From NCBI GenBank assembly GCA_018907035.1, contig JACCIC010000169.1, forward strand, positions 425,001 through 489,000: a DNA stretch of 64,000 nucleotides, given 5' to 3'. The notes beneath the pieces are model-generated. The model made no database searches, was not told the DNA's origin, and saw only the letters and a program-made list of their open reading frames with translations. Source of the stretch: Sycobia sp. Sy_11. Lineage: Eukaryota; Arthropoda; Insecta; Hymenoptera; Epichrysomallidae. Each line of letters begins with the position of its first letter. Position 1 is the first letter of the stretch. Below, piece after piece: positions 34,472-46,899 of the stretch. Position numbers and translations under genes: made by a program.

Positions 34472-36855
34472 TAATCCAAAATAGCAATACTGCTAATCCT
34501 AAATGACACAACAGTGCTACTCATGTTCGTGAAAAAGACGTTGAATTTACGCATTTACTGTTTATCACACGCACATATCACTTTGTGAACTAAGATAAAA
34601 ATTAGCTCTGATTGAATCAAAGTAAGATGTTCTCAACCTCGCTTGATTACCCAAGTCCAGTATCCTAAAAGATCAGCAGCGCAATGTTTACAATCGCAAT
34701 AGTGAATGATGTAAAATCGCATTTTCCTAAATAAAGTTGGAAATCTGAAGTTTTGAAACATGCAACTAACCATTGTTGTGTGTTCACTTGTACTTCATAA
34801 GTATACAAGATTTCATTAAATGCAAATTTCTGACAAATATCTAAACTGTAAAGGAGAATATATACAGGTAACTATAAGGGCTGTTCATCATTAACAATAA
34901 CAGAATTAAGAAAATACATTCAACCATATGAAATTATAAACAATCAATGTTGAAAAAATTTTTGGTACTAAAAATCCACTCAAGAAACAAAATTTAATTC
35001 TCCAATGCAATAGCCAAGTGAACCTCTAATAGACACACCTCTCGAGGGACCCGCGTAAACAACATATTCGAAAATAACAAAAATAGTAACTCCTTCAAAA
35101 ATATTAATTGCAGTATAATAAGACAGCAATTTTTCACACTATCGGCATGATGTAAATAATTAACAAAAAACCGAATTCAACAGGTGTTGTGCTAACGAAA
35201 AATTTTAATCAGTACGCAGATAAAAGTACAGGGTGTATAATTTCAGACAACTAGTCTATGCTTTTTTATTAAATTAAACTTATATACAGTCTTCACCTAC
35301 ATTTAAATATAAATTTATATTGTACAAAGAGCATGAACAGTAAAGAAAGAGACATATGCAAATATGTAAAAGAATAAAAGTAGGTAATGCGAACTAGTCA
35401 TGGAATGTCATTAACCTCGATTATTTATATTGAATAAACATATATTAAATAAACTTCTATACTAATCAGAAATAATATTTACGTAGTCTACCTTACATTG
35501 GCTGTATAAATAAGTTTCCGCCGTTTTTTTATAAAAAAAATAAGAATTTATTGTAAAAAAAAGTACAAATAATGTCGTTCAAAATATTGCCCATTACTTT
35601 CTACTACTTTTGACCATCTTTCGGGCAGCGAGTGGAGAGCCCGTCTAAAAAATTGCTCGTCTTTTGAGGCGATCCACGAATCGACCCATTTCTTCAATTC
35701 ATTCAGAAGTGAAGTGCTACTCAGTCAGACCATGAGTCATCGACCAGAATAGGTGGTAGTCTGAAGGAGCAATATCTGGTGCATACGGCAGGTGGGGTAG
35801 GACATCCCAATTCAGTGCTTCTTATGTTTGCTTTACGATTTTTGCAATATGTGGCCGAGTGTTGTCCTGCTGAAAAATTACTTTATCTGGCCTTTTAGCA
35901 TATTATAGACGTTTCATCTTCAATACTCGGCTCAATTGTATCAGCAGTTGTTGGTAACGTTCTCCGGTGACGGTTGGATTGTGTTGGAGTAGTTCTTAAT
36001 AGGTTTCTCCCAGCTGATCCCACCAAATGCACAGCATTGGCTTCTTGCCATGAATGTTTGGCTTGGCCATCAAAGTAGAGGCATGCCCGTGCTTACCCCA
36101 CGACTTCCTATGCTTTGGGTTTTCGTAGTGAATCCACTTTTCGTCTCCCGTCACGATTCGATATAGAAATTCTTTGCGATTTTGCCTTTTGAGTGATTGT
36201 TCGTAAGCGAATAAGCGACTCTCGATATCTCTTCGCTTCAGGTCGTAAAATCTAATTTCCTTGCTTTTGGACGATATTCACAGTTTTGAGACGTTGTGAA
36301 ATAGCTTGCTGAGTCGCTCCTCACTCTCATCATACACTTTAGGCCTTCCACTGCGTGTTTGGTCCTCGACGTCAAAATCACCACTTTTAAATTTTTGGAA
36401 CCAATCCCGAGAATTTCTCTCACTCAAATTAACATCGCCATATGCTTATATGAGTAGCCTGTGTGCTTCAGCTGCAGATTGCTTTAAATGAAAGAATGAA
36501 ATCAACAATTCTCGCAAATGACTTACTTGGCTGAAAACTTGACATCTTATCACGATGAAAACTAAGTGATGCTAGCAAAAAGTCAGAGGTATTAAAAGGT
36601 TATACTATTTCCAGATGTCAACATATATTATATGACTTTTTACAGCTGACAATTTCGATGTTGTCTTATCGGTGGCACCACCGTTTCAAAACGGCGGAAA
36701 CTTATTTGTACACCTAATATATAATACTTATATTACAGTCACGTTCTATTACTAGTTTTTTTACCGCCAACAGAATGATTACGAGGATTACAATTTGTTT
36801 ATTTATTACACGTATTTTTAGTAAGATTTTTTTACCTATATTATCAAATTAATAT
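34472..36855. repeat. 1.17-kb direct repeat, left copy (split by a mariner)
   Basis: Homologous to 41927-43092. Removing the mariner (35496-36714) leaves 1165 bp against 1166 bp in the right copy, with roughly 2% differences over the parts I compared. It starts TAATCCAAAATAGCA and ends ATTATCAAATTAATAT. No coding content seen. The LINE begins immediately after it. Confidence 0.85.
35496..36714 (-). mobile_element. mariner transposon with broken transposase (DD34D)
   Basis: 1.2 kb, flanked by TA, inserted in the left 1.17-kb repeat only. Ends share ATAAGTTTCCGCCG (left) and its complement (right). On the - strand the transposase reads with stops and shifts: NSRDWFQKFKSGDFDVEDQT, RSGRPKVYDE, then GDEKWIHYENPKHRKSWGK, PNIHGKKPMLCIWWDQLGE, VIFQQDNTRPHIAK and LPYAPDIAPSDYHLF. 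All three catalytic Asp positions are still visible (GDE, QQD, PSD). In-frame stops make it inactive. Confidence 0.88.
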
Positions 36856-37417
36856 GTAGAGAAAATTCCCCCACCGGGTATTGTCACCTTGTCGTATGTC
36901 CTATGGGATGGTGTGGGAGTTCGGCAGGGGTTCCGGGCGGCTGACTCGACAATGGTTGTGGGTGTTGGGAGGTTCGCCCTTCGGGCGGAGGATGGTGGTG
37001 AAATTGTGCTGATGCGGTAAACCGCCTCTCTCGCCCAAAAAGTAACCGCCCCAGCGGAGCCCTCAAAGAGGACCTGCTAGTACCTCTCTCTCAGCTAGTG
37101 CTGGGCCTCTGAGCTCCCTAGAACGGCCATGCGGATCCCTCAGAGGCTAAGGACAAATCCTCATTTCGTCCGGAAGGAGTCGAAGTAGGTATAAAATCCA
37201 ATCCCCCAACCCAAAGTGGGAGCCATCGTGCCGACGGGATTAACTTGGCCGCTGGAGTAGTAGCGATCTCTAACCGGACGACTTCCCCGAGAAATTAGCC
37301 TAACTAGTACATGCGGGACCTGTACCGGCGGTCAACATTTCTTTAGTTTCTCTTGTGATCAAAATAGATAACATGAACAAAAATCCTAAAATGAAAAACG
37401 AGGCACGAGGGGCAGTA

Positions 37418-38074
37418 CTATTCCTCGGATCCCTCAAATACGTGAACAGGCCAGGAGGTCAAGGAGGATACAGCTCCAGGCTTTAAGTCTGGAGTGGTTG
37501 TGACCTCTGCTCCCCAGACCAGTGAGGATGGGGAGAACAAGTCCCCAAGTAAGAAGAGGCTGTGCGGCGCTGCGAAGAGGAAGTTAGCCCAGCAGCGTAG
37601 AACTGCCGAGTTTGACAACTCAGGCTTCGTTACGCAGATCAAAGTGGGGGTCAAAAGGCGACAAGGGTCTGACAAGAGCCCGCCTTTGGCTTCTAAAAAA
37701 CTCTCCAAAGGTCAAACCCCCTGACATGTGTCGTGATGCACGAGGATTATCCAGAGACACCTATCATCTCAGAAATGTTTTCAACGTTCCTTGAGGTGGT
37801 GTCGAAGGTGATGTACAGTGCGCCACCTGATACATGGCCGAGGTTTGACGCCTCATTCTGTAGTGGGGGAGTAATTGTGGCCAATAACCCAGAGACGAAG
37901 GAGTGGCTAGCCGAAAAACTGACTACTCTGGACTTCCTGGGGGAGCCTCAATTTAAAATGGGGGTGCGGAGGTCCTTCAGGCTAAAGGTGGTATCGTGGA
38001 TACCGGGCCCCCCGGTGAGTCCGTCAACCGTCTTGGAATGGCCGGCGCGGGAGATAAACATCTCCTTGTACTGA
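37418..38074 (+). pseudogene. LINE-2 ORF1, DUF4780-like
   Basis: A basic N-terminal stretch (KSPSKKRLCGAAKRKLAQQR, VTQIKVGVKRRQGSDKSPPL) is followed in another frame by HEDYPETPIISEMFSTFLE, RFDASFCSGGVIVANNPETK and GVRRSFRLKVVSWIPG. This resembles the domain (DUF4780) common in ORF1 proteins of insect LINEs. At least one frameshift separates the halves near 37725. Confidence 0.6.
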
Positions 38075-38299
38075 CCATTCCGGAATCGCACGCCAGATTG
38101 CTGGCAACTCTTAACCACATGGCCTGTATCTCATGAGCAGGATCACTTTCAAAGTGAGCCGCTGGAGAAACAGGCGCCTGCGGGCAATACTGAGGATGAG
38201 ATCACGATCGAGACATAAACGGCTCCATCGGGTATCTCATTTCTCCAAATTAACTTGCACCACTGCAATAACGTCTCTGTCATTGTGCTGAGGAGTTTG

Positions 38300-41200
38300 G
38301 CGGGAGTGCATACATGCATATCACTAATCCAAGAACCTTGAATAGTGAAGGGCGCGATAAGGGGACTGGGATCTGGGGTCACATGTATCAGAGACCCAGA
38401 GGCACTAAGACCTGGAGCAGGTATCTTGATAAAGAGTGTAAATCTTGTGCCGCTTCTCGACCTCTATACTGGAAATCTAGCGGTGGTCTCTGTGGAGGTA
38501 GGGAGAATCGGACAAAAAGTCGTTGCAGCTGCCTACCTCCCATATGACAGCACTGACAACCCGACTGGGGAAGTCCGGAGACTGGTGGAACATGGTACGA
38601 TTATCAAACTTCCACTAGTCCTAGGGTGTGATGCGAACTCACACCACAGGGTGTGGGATAGCAATGACACGAATGAGAGGGGCGCCAAACTACTGGAGTA
38701 TCTAACGGAAAGAGGGCTAGAAATACTCAATGTGGGCGACACGCCCACCTTTGGAATCGGCTAAAGGAGCAGGTTATCGATATAACTCTCTGCACCATGC
38801 GACTAGCCCACTTAATTAGCAGATGGAGGGTTGAAACACTTTCTGACCACTCCCTGCTAACATTCTCTTTGGGGATATCCAATGAGGAAGAACTAATTTG
38901 GGTGCGGGATCCTAAGCGCACAGATTGGCATGTATATAAAAGGTTCGTCGAAGACCAAGTGAAGAACATACCTGATGACATCAGGGAGATGCGAACACTT
39001 GAAAGTGCCGCGAATTCCTTCAGCTAAGCTGTCAGACACACCTTTGAGGAAAACTGTCGCTCTAAACAAGCGAAGTACAAAGTCGAGGCCCGCAGGTGGA
39101 ATAGGAAACTAGGTTATCTAAAAGAAAAAACCAAGTGTCTTCGTAAGAGAGCCAAGCAAACAATTGAAGAATCTGCTTGGAACATATATAGATAGTCTAG
39201 GGACGAATATAGATATGCAGTAAGGGTGGACAGAGAGAAAAGATGCAAGAATTACTGTGAAAGCATTTGCGAGGGAAAAGAAGATGTCAGGTTGAGCAAG
39301 ATTGTTTCAAAAAATTCTGATGCCATTCATGGCACGTTAAAACAATGGCAGTTAGCAACATTGGATGAAGAAATGTTGAGATATCTCATCCAAGTACACT
39401 TTCCTAAATTCTGTGATGCAGAATAAAGGAGAGCATAACAGTATACGAGGGAGTATGGTCTGGATATGCTAGACTCTGTGCTAACCAGGCGCTAGTAAAC
39501 TAGATTATTACACCCGACAGAGCCAGATGAACCATTAAGTCATTTGACCCATTTAAAGCAACTGGACCGGATGGAGTTTATCCGCCCTTTTGCATGATCC
39601 GAAGATACCATCGTCGATCCGATGATAAAAATAGCTAGGACAAGTATCACTCTGTGTCATGTGCCATCTATATGCCTAGGTACAAGAGTGTTTCATTTCA
39701 TGCCCAATGTAGGCAAATGTGGTTATACATCCCCAAAGGTTTTTCGACCCATTAGCAGCATCCTTCATCGTTAAGACGGGAAAAAGGATGACTGACAGAT
39801 TCATCAGGGACAATGCCTTGATGAAGAATCGACTCTATAGAGAGCAACACGCATATTGCACCGGAAGATCCACAGAGACGGCACTATATAGGATCGTTTC
39901 TATAATCCGTACACAAGTGGAGGCCAACTGTTTTGCCATAGGTGTCCTCATGGACATTGAAGTGGCTTTCAATCACACATCACGGGGAGTTATGAAAGAG
40001 ACCATGCATAGACATGAGATTCCCCCATGCATTACGGAATGGATTGACCATATATTGGGAAATCGCATTCTGGAAACCAGTAAAGGGAGTACGACTCTAC
40101 AAGGCGTAGTGGAGTCTGGATGCCCACAGGGTAGCGTTCTATCTCCACTAATATGGTGCCTCGTGGTGAACGACCTTTTTAAAAGACTGAACAAAATGTG
40201 TTGCACGGCAGTTGTTTATGCCGACGATATCATGGTTATCGCTACAGGACTCTTTCTAGACCCCTTATGGGGATCGTACAAGGTACCCTCTACGTGGAGG
40301 ACAGATGGTGCAGACAGACAGGTCTGACTGTTAATCCTAGGAAAACTGAAGTCATAGTCTGCATCAGAAAATACAAATGGAATAGAGAATGTAACTTGAC
40401 TCTAGGACGGGCACCCTTAACCCTCAAGAATTAAGTACAATATATAGATTTTATCATCGATAGTAAGATATCGTGGAAAAATTACCTAGAATACACTGGT
40501 GAAAGGCTGATGGTTTACCTTTGGCAGGTTTGATGGGCCATAGGCAGGACGTGAGGCCTCATACCAAACACGATGAAGTGGATATATGAGGCTGTTCTAA
40601 AATCCAGACTAACATATGGTGCTCTGGTCTGGTGAGAGAGAACGGTCTTGTCCTCTGCTGTTAGCATACTCGAGAGAGTGAGGATTATGGTATTGAGAAG
40701 CATCTCAGACGCGATTAGGGCTACACCTACTGCGGCGCTAGGCCACCTTGTGCCCTCCTCAAAATTGAATCATTCACTCTGACCTTGGCCGATCCGGCTG
40801 CAAAAATCCTCCACAGAGTCAAAAGCTTACTTGAAGAGGTTAACAGGGAGAGGCTATTACGGCTCCTCAAGGGACTGGGTGGACAGGCGATTTTACGAAC
40901 GAACCTGGACGCCACGAACAGAAGCTTCCTCTTCGACAAGAAATATGGCGTCAGTATTCCATCCAAAGAAGAATAGAACTCTGGCTTAACAGGCATCCCA
41001 AACATTAGAGAACTGTGGTTCACAGATGGCTATAAAAATGATAGGGGTGTAGGTACAGGGGTGTACCGTAGAAGTAATAGCAGAGGAACAATCGCCCAAT
41101 TGAGAAGATAACTCACCGTTTTTCAAGCTGAGCTAATGGCAATAATGAGAGGGGCGGAGATGGACACGGAGGCGGCCCTCACCATCCGTATTTGCATCTG

Positions 41201-41690
41201 CTCAAATAGTAAGGACGCGCCACAGGTGCTAAATAGCTACACTACAAGATCCAAGCTGGTTAGAGACTGTTTTCTAGTCCTGAACAGATTGGCCGAGAAG
41301 GTAAAGGTCACACTACTGTCGGTCACGGGCCATCAAGGGATCAAGGGAAACATGGTGGCGGATGATCTAGCCTAAATGGGAGCTAGAGCTTCCTATTATG
41401 GCCCAAAGCCGGTTGTAGGATTCAGCAACACCCTGATCAAAGGCGAGATAGAGGGCTGGGCGGCGGAGGAAAAGAACCGACAATGGGAGGAAAATGGGAA
41501 ATGCAGGCAGACAAAAGCCTTCATTACCATTAGAAACGCTAAGGACTTAACCAAGGCTATTCTTGGCTTCAGTAGAAAAAAGGCTAAGGTACTTATCGAG
41601 ATCCTCACGAGTCACGGTAAACTTAATGCTCACAGGTCTCATAAGGGTTTCCTGTCGCTTCTGTTAGACAGAAGATGAAACCCCTGAACA
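38300..41690 (+). pseudogene. LINE-2 ORF2: endonuclease, RT, RNase H
   Basis: Endonuclease: AVVSVEVGRIGQKVVAAAYL and LVLGCDANSHHRVWDSNDTN (about 38480-38675). RT: YREQHAYCTGRSTETALY, VLMDIEVAFNHTS, ESGCPQGSVLSPLIWCLVVN and TAVVYADDIMVIATG (about 39830-40245). RNase H: FTDGYKNDRGVGTGVYRRSN, FQAELMAIMRGAE and VTGHQGIKGNMVADDLA (about 41020-41375). A terminal HIQCHCPNLSG-like zinc-finger fragment is also visible. More than ten stops or shifts break the frame, so it is older than the LINE at 26181. Confidence 0.85.
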
Positions 41691-41926
41691 TATTCAGTGT
41701 CACTGTCCAAACTTATCTGGAAGGAGATGGTAGTATTTAATGGCTACATCCCTGGATGTGGAGGACATCAAGGCCAGCATAGCGAAATGAATACATTTTT
41801 CTGGGAGACCTGCCGATTATAGCGGCTGTTGGTTTTAGGAAGGGACGCGAAGGGATTCACATGTGTCCAGGGCCGGGAAGGCCCAACTCCGTAATAATAC
41901 AAAGAATAATAATAACAATTATAATA

Positions 41927-43092
41927 TAATCCAAAATAGCACTACTACTACTAAACCTACATGATACAACAGTGCTACTCATGTTCGTGAAAACGACGTT
42001 CAATTTACGCATTTACTGTTTATCTCACGCACATACCATTTTGTGAACTAAGATAAAAATTAGCTCTGATTGAATCAAAGTAAGATGTTCTCAACCTCGC
42101 TTGATTACCCAAGTCCAGTATCCTAAAAGATCAGCAGCGCAATGTTTACAATCGCAATAGTGAATGATGTAAAATCGCATTTTCCTAAATAAAGTTGGAA
42201 ATCTGAAGTTTTGAAACATGCAACTAACCATTGTTGTGTGTTCACTTGTACTTCATAAGTATACAAGATTTCATTAAATGCAAATTTCTGACAAATATCT
42301 AAACTGTAAAGGAGAATATATACAGGTAACTATAAGGGCTGTTCATCGTTAACAATAACAGAATTAAGAAAATACATTCAACCATATGAAATTACAAACA
42401 ATCAATGTTGAAAAAATTTTTGGTACTAAAAATCCACTCAAGAAACAAAATTTAATTCTCCAATGCAATAGCCAAGTGAACCTCTAATAGACACACCTCT
42501 CGAGGGACCCGCGTAAACAACATATTCGAAAATAACAAAAATAGTAACTCCTTCAAAAATATTAATTGCAGTATAATAAGACAGCAATTTTTCACACTAT
42601 CCGCATGATGTAAATAATTAACAAAAAACCGAATTCAACAGGTGTTGTGCTAACGAAAAATTTTAATCAGTACGCAGATAAAAGTACAGGATGTATAATT
42701 TCAGACAACTAGTCTATGCTTTTTTATTAAATTAAACATATATACAGTCTTCACCTACATTTAAATATAAATTTATATTGTACAAAGAGCATGAACAGTA
42801 AGGAAAGAGACATATACAAATATGTAAAAAAATAAAAGTAGGTAATGCGAACTAGTCATGGACTGTCATTAACCCCGATTATTTATATTGAATAAACATA
42901 TATTAAATAAACTTCTATACTAATCAGAAATACTATTTACGCAGTGTACCTTATATATAATACTTATATTACAGTCACGTTCTATTACTAGTTTTTTTAC
43001 CGCCAACAGAATGATCACAAGGATTACAATTTGTTTATTTATTACACGTATTTTTGGTAAGATTTTTTTATCTATATTATTAAATTTATATT
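41927..43092. repeat. 1.17-kb direct repeat, right copy (intact)
   Basis: Begins TAATCCAAAATAGCA directly after the LINE tail and ends near ATTATTAAATTTATAT. It has the same orientation and about the same length as the left copy without its mariner. No protein domain seen. Confidence 0.85.
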
Positions 43093-43342
43093 TAATACTC
43101 AAAAATTCAAGCTTTAAATATTGTGTATTTATAAAAACAATAACTCGCACATATTTCAGAATTATAATGAAACAATTAAAATGTAGATTTTAGAAACAAT
43201 TCGGCTGACAAAATTTTAATAAAAGATAAACAATCATTATAAGTATTAAAATTATTGTTGTTTCAAGTTAATATTTTAATTATTTTATTTTTAAACTTTC
43301 TATAAAATAATAAATTTAAAAATACTATAATATTATTAACTT

Positions 43343-43560
43343 GAGGCCTACGATGGCTCAATCGCTAGAGCGAAGGACTAGTAACTTGGTGATCCGAGTT
43401 CAAATCCCGGTCTCGGCCGATTGACACAAGCACCGCTATAATAATTTACATGTGCTTTGTTTACAAACACATCGTAGACCTCCATCGCTGATTAGCACCG
43501 ATATATGGAAGCATAGATAGATCAACGTTAAATAACATATAAAAAAACTCTCTAACTTCT
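43343..43560 (+). repeat. tRNA-derived SINE
   Basis: The head is tRNA-like: a box A-like TGGCTCAATCGCTAGAGC with a 4-bp D-stem (GCTC/GAGC), an anticodon-loop-like CTAGTAA (as in Thr-AGU tRNA), and a box B-like GAGTTCAAATCCCGG. About 140 bp of non-tRNA body follows (TTGACACAAGCACCG, GTGCTTTGTTTACAAACACA), with a short A-rich end. The acceptor stem does not pair properly, so this is not a functional tRNA. A second, older copy is at 33485. Confidence 0.75.
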
Positions 43561-44290
43561 TATAATGGCGCTAATCAATGTATTATGTCATGGATTATAT
43601 GCTAACCAAATGTGTAGTTCATAGTAATTTACCTTTAGCATATACAATGTTATCTTTAAATCACTTGATGCTATGGCAACATTAAACTTCTAAAGCTATA
43701 GCTTGTAGCATAAAAATAATTTAGTAATACATGTGCAAATTTACTTACATGTGCAAACAACAAGGAACATTCTTTTCGCTGTTTATCTGGTGTTCGTTTA
43801 TAATGCATAAAATACTACAAGGTTTCTAGCCTAAAAACTAGAATAAAATTAAGAATTATCAAAGGCAAGCTTTTTTTTAGAAAGTTATAAATGTTCAATG
43901 AGCATTCACATTGAGTCTTGTATCGTACTAAATAATAATTATAGATATAAAAGACTGAAATAAACTTTATTCTTGATAATCTTTGTAGAAATTCCTTGTA
44001 TTTATGAATTTTTTATATAAGGTTAGATAACAGTATAATTTCATTGCAAAAGTATTAAAAATCTTTTTATTATGAAGAACTTGTCTACATGCGCCGTCGT
44101 ACGCCGTTCTTGAAACTCAAAACATACACTTCCGTTTCTTTTGACAGGCATTTCTGCTAAATGAAACATTCTGACATTTTTCATATTACTTACTGCACAT
44201 CTTAAAATATGTAATTAAAATATCAAGCTAAGGAATCAATCACGCAAGAGGAATTCTATCGATCATCTATAGGTTAGCTAATTATCATTT
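43561..44290. other. AT-rich spacer
   Basis: No feature recognised; every frame is closed by stops within short distances. Confidence 0.4.
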
Positions 44291-44357
44291 AGAGAGAGAA
44301 AGAGAGAGAAACAGAGACAGAGAGACGAACAGTGAAACGGAGAGAGAGAGAGAGAGA
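44291..44357. repeat. (GA)n-rich microsatellite
   Basis: Interrupted GA run (AGAGAGAGAAAGAGAGAGAA...), directly upstream of a TATA-like box. Confidence 0.9.
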
Positions 44358-44381
44358 TGATATCTGATAGTAGTCCGATCC

Positions 44382-44389
44382 TATATAAG
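44382..44389 (+). promoter_or_regulatory. candidate TATA box downstream of the GA tract
   Basis: TATATAAG at 44382 preceded by GAGA repeats, an arrangement common at insect promoters. About 70 bp further an ATG opens MVIFII followed by a possible donor GTAAAC (44461) in phase 1. This is a weak alternative first exon for the protease at 49301; the six-residue peptide is too short for a normal signal sequence. Confidence 0.25.
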
Positions 44390-44464
44390 TAGTGATCGGA
44401 CGAACTTAAAAGTAATGCAATTTGAGTTTGTTACAGTCGAGTGATGGTTATTTTTATAATAAGT

Positions 44465-46890
44465 AAACTGTTTTAAATCAGTAGTTTTATTAATAAAAAA
44501 TGCCTTAATCAGTAATTTAGAATTCTAATGTATTGTAGAATAATGTTTCAAAAAATAAGCGGAAATTGAAAACAAGATACTACGCTTTTACTGCCATAAG
44601 TATAATTTTTCTTTAATTTTATTTGCCTTGAAAAACCTTTCTAAAAGAATATTAATATAAATCAAAAATCTTATATGGTTCTGTATAGATATAGGTTAGG
44701 ATAAATCAATAATTTATTAAATGTATTATTTCATAATAAATTACATTATGTTTATTTAAATCTGTTGGAATAATATAATTTTTTATCTCAATATAGTTTT
44801 ATCGCTAATCTTTGGGTAATAGAAACTCCTGCTCTTTCTTTACTTATTTTGGGTTTATTACTCATACTTTTTTTCCGATTTAAACGAAATTTTTTGTTAG
44901 CCAATAAAATAGAATTGTGAGTACCACGTGAATCGCCTTTCTCTTTCATTTATCTTACACTCTATTGTAGATTACAATGCTTCCTCCAGAAAAACTTGTT
45001 AAAAGTCTAGAATAGATTACTTTGTCGATTCATTAGAAGTTTGATTTTGCAAGAATTAATTCCTTGTTCATCCAGAATTGAATTATATTATCAGTAGTCT
45101 AATGACTCAATAGATAGCGTTGCCTAATGTATTTATGTAGGCAATATTAAACATTAATTCGAAATATTTTTTCATAATATTCTTATACCAGAAAAGAATT
45201 CTTCCATAATAATTTTTAATAATTTATCATTGATCCTCGGGAGTTGGTCCACAGAAAGTGGTCAGAGTCAATAAACACAGCCGCTTGGAAGGTATTTAAC
45301 TTTCTAGTATAAAAATAGTATATATAGAAAAACATTAAAAGCCTTAAGTTGAACCGTCACCACGTATTTCATAATCCATGTACATTCAACTATGGAATAG
45401 ACGGAGGTCAAGTCAAGTTAATTTTCTTTAACATGCCCAATAGAGAAAGTGAGGGTAGTACTCCTATTGACGATCTAGCAAAAAAGACTGGAGCAAATCC
45501 ATGCGAAAATTCACTCTTTAATCGTCGCTAATTTTTATTCGACTTGCACACAAACTCAATAAATAGATTAACTTTTTGCTACCATCTTGCATCATTATAG
45601 CGATGCGTTGACTAGGTTCTAATGCAGTATATACTGCTCTCAACTAAGATTGACAGTTAGTATTTTTTAAGGTTTGTTAGCTCTTACGACTGCTAAACGT
45701 AAAGTTGGTATAATTGAATATTTAAGCGTGTTTATTAATTTCTTTTAATACAGCTCGACACTCATATTGGTACATTGTTCGTATCCGCCCTAAGGCAAAG
45801 ACTATACCTGTGCCCAAAGCATCGGAATACTAGAATAGGGTGAAGATAGCGATGATTAGTTATAATTGAGGTAAGAGAGATATCGTACAGCGAAATTGAA
45901 TGGATTTAAAATTATTTCTATATTGCATGCGCTTATTTATATCCTATGTTTGTCTACCTAATTATTCGTGTTCAAGTACATGTACTTGTTAAATTTCATT
46001 TGCTTTTTTAATTCGTCCACTTAATAAATAATATCTCTCTCCCTCTCACTCTCAACTCATGTGTGTATATTTGAATGTGGTACGTATATTTGAATGTGCT
46101 TCTTAACCATTCCAAGCACTTATCTTACTGCCAGAATATTTCGGACTCTGTAGTGTCCCGACTAAAAAAACTCCTATCACATCCTCTCCATTAATTCACA
46201 GATTACTTACACACCATGATTTATTTTTATGGCTACGGTACTGCTTATGTATGGATGAATAATGTACGAATACCATCGTATTCCCATTGTCAAAATTCTT
46301 TCTCTTGGTACACAATTTGCTTATTATTATGGTTACAAAAATGTTTACCGCTTTTCATCTCTCAAATGTTGCCAGCAACCATCGTTTTATGCCTTTCGGT
46401 CATAGAAATCCTTTCTATGAGGTTGGAAACTGTTCCCAATCCTTCTGAAAGTATACATACAAATGCGTTGCAAATAGCTGCGAAAATATTTGTTCCTAGT
46501 AAGCATCTACGTAAGATCGAAATAAACGAGTCGGTGTTGCTCGTCTATCTACTTAATCACATTTATTATGATACAGTGGGTCCTTACCTTTAGTGCGTTT
46601 CATCTTCGTTACCACTCTTCCATGATCCCGTTCGACTATTCTTGTAACTTTAAACTTCAGCTTCTATTCTATTAGACCGTTATTTAGATTTACAATATAC
46701 TATATCTTTATCTATAGCCAAAACTGAAATTATGAATAAGCTACTTTTGCAATGAAGACATAACAACCTTTTGCCATTTTGAAGCTCTGTAAAAGATTAT
46801 TAAAATGAGGGTGATATTCCTTTTTTTCAATAGATATTTATGGTTTCATTTTGCTACGCTACTAATTTAAGACTACGATTTCTTAGCTTA
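44465..46890. other. intergenic or intronic AT-rich sequence
   Basis: No recognised protein domain. The frames at 45349-45531 and 46216-46593 (+) are short and unmatched. Because an R1-like remnant lies just beyond on the - strand, part of this may be its degraded 3' portion. Confidence 0.35.
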
Positions 46891-46899
46891 ATCGCGACT

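Larger units (their letters stand above)
36856..41926 (+). mobile_element. second LINE (LOA-like, with RNase H), heavily mutated
   Basis: A 5.07-kb element sitting exactly between the two copies of the 1.17-kb repeat. It is much more GC-rich than its surroundings. Order: 5' UTR, ORF1 with a DUF4780-like segment, ORF2 endonuclease, RT, RNase H, 3' UTR and a TAA-rich tail (AATAATAATAAC). The LOA assignment rests on RT/RNase H motif style and is tentative. Confidence 0.82.

Noticed and set aside
43343..43425. A functional tRNA gene (Thr-AGU-like)
   Set aside because: Acceptor and anticodon stems do not pair well and a second copy with the same non-tRNA body exists at 33485, so it is a SINE head.
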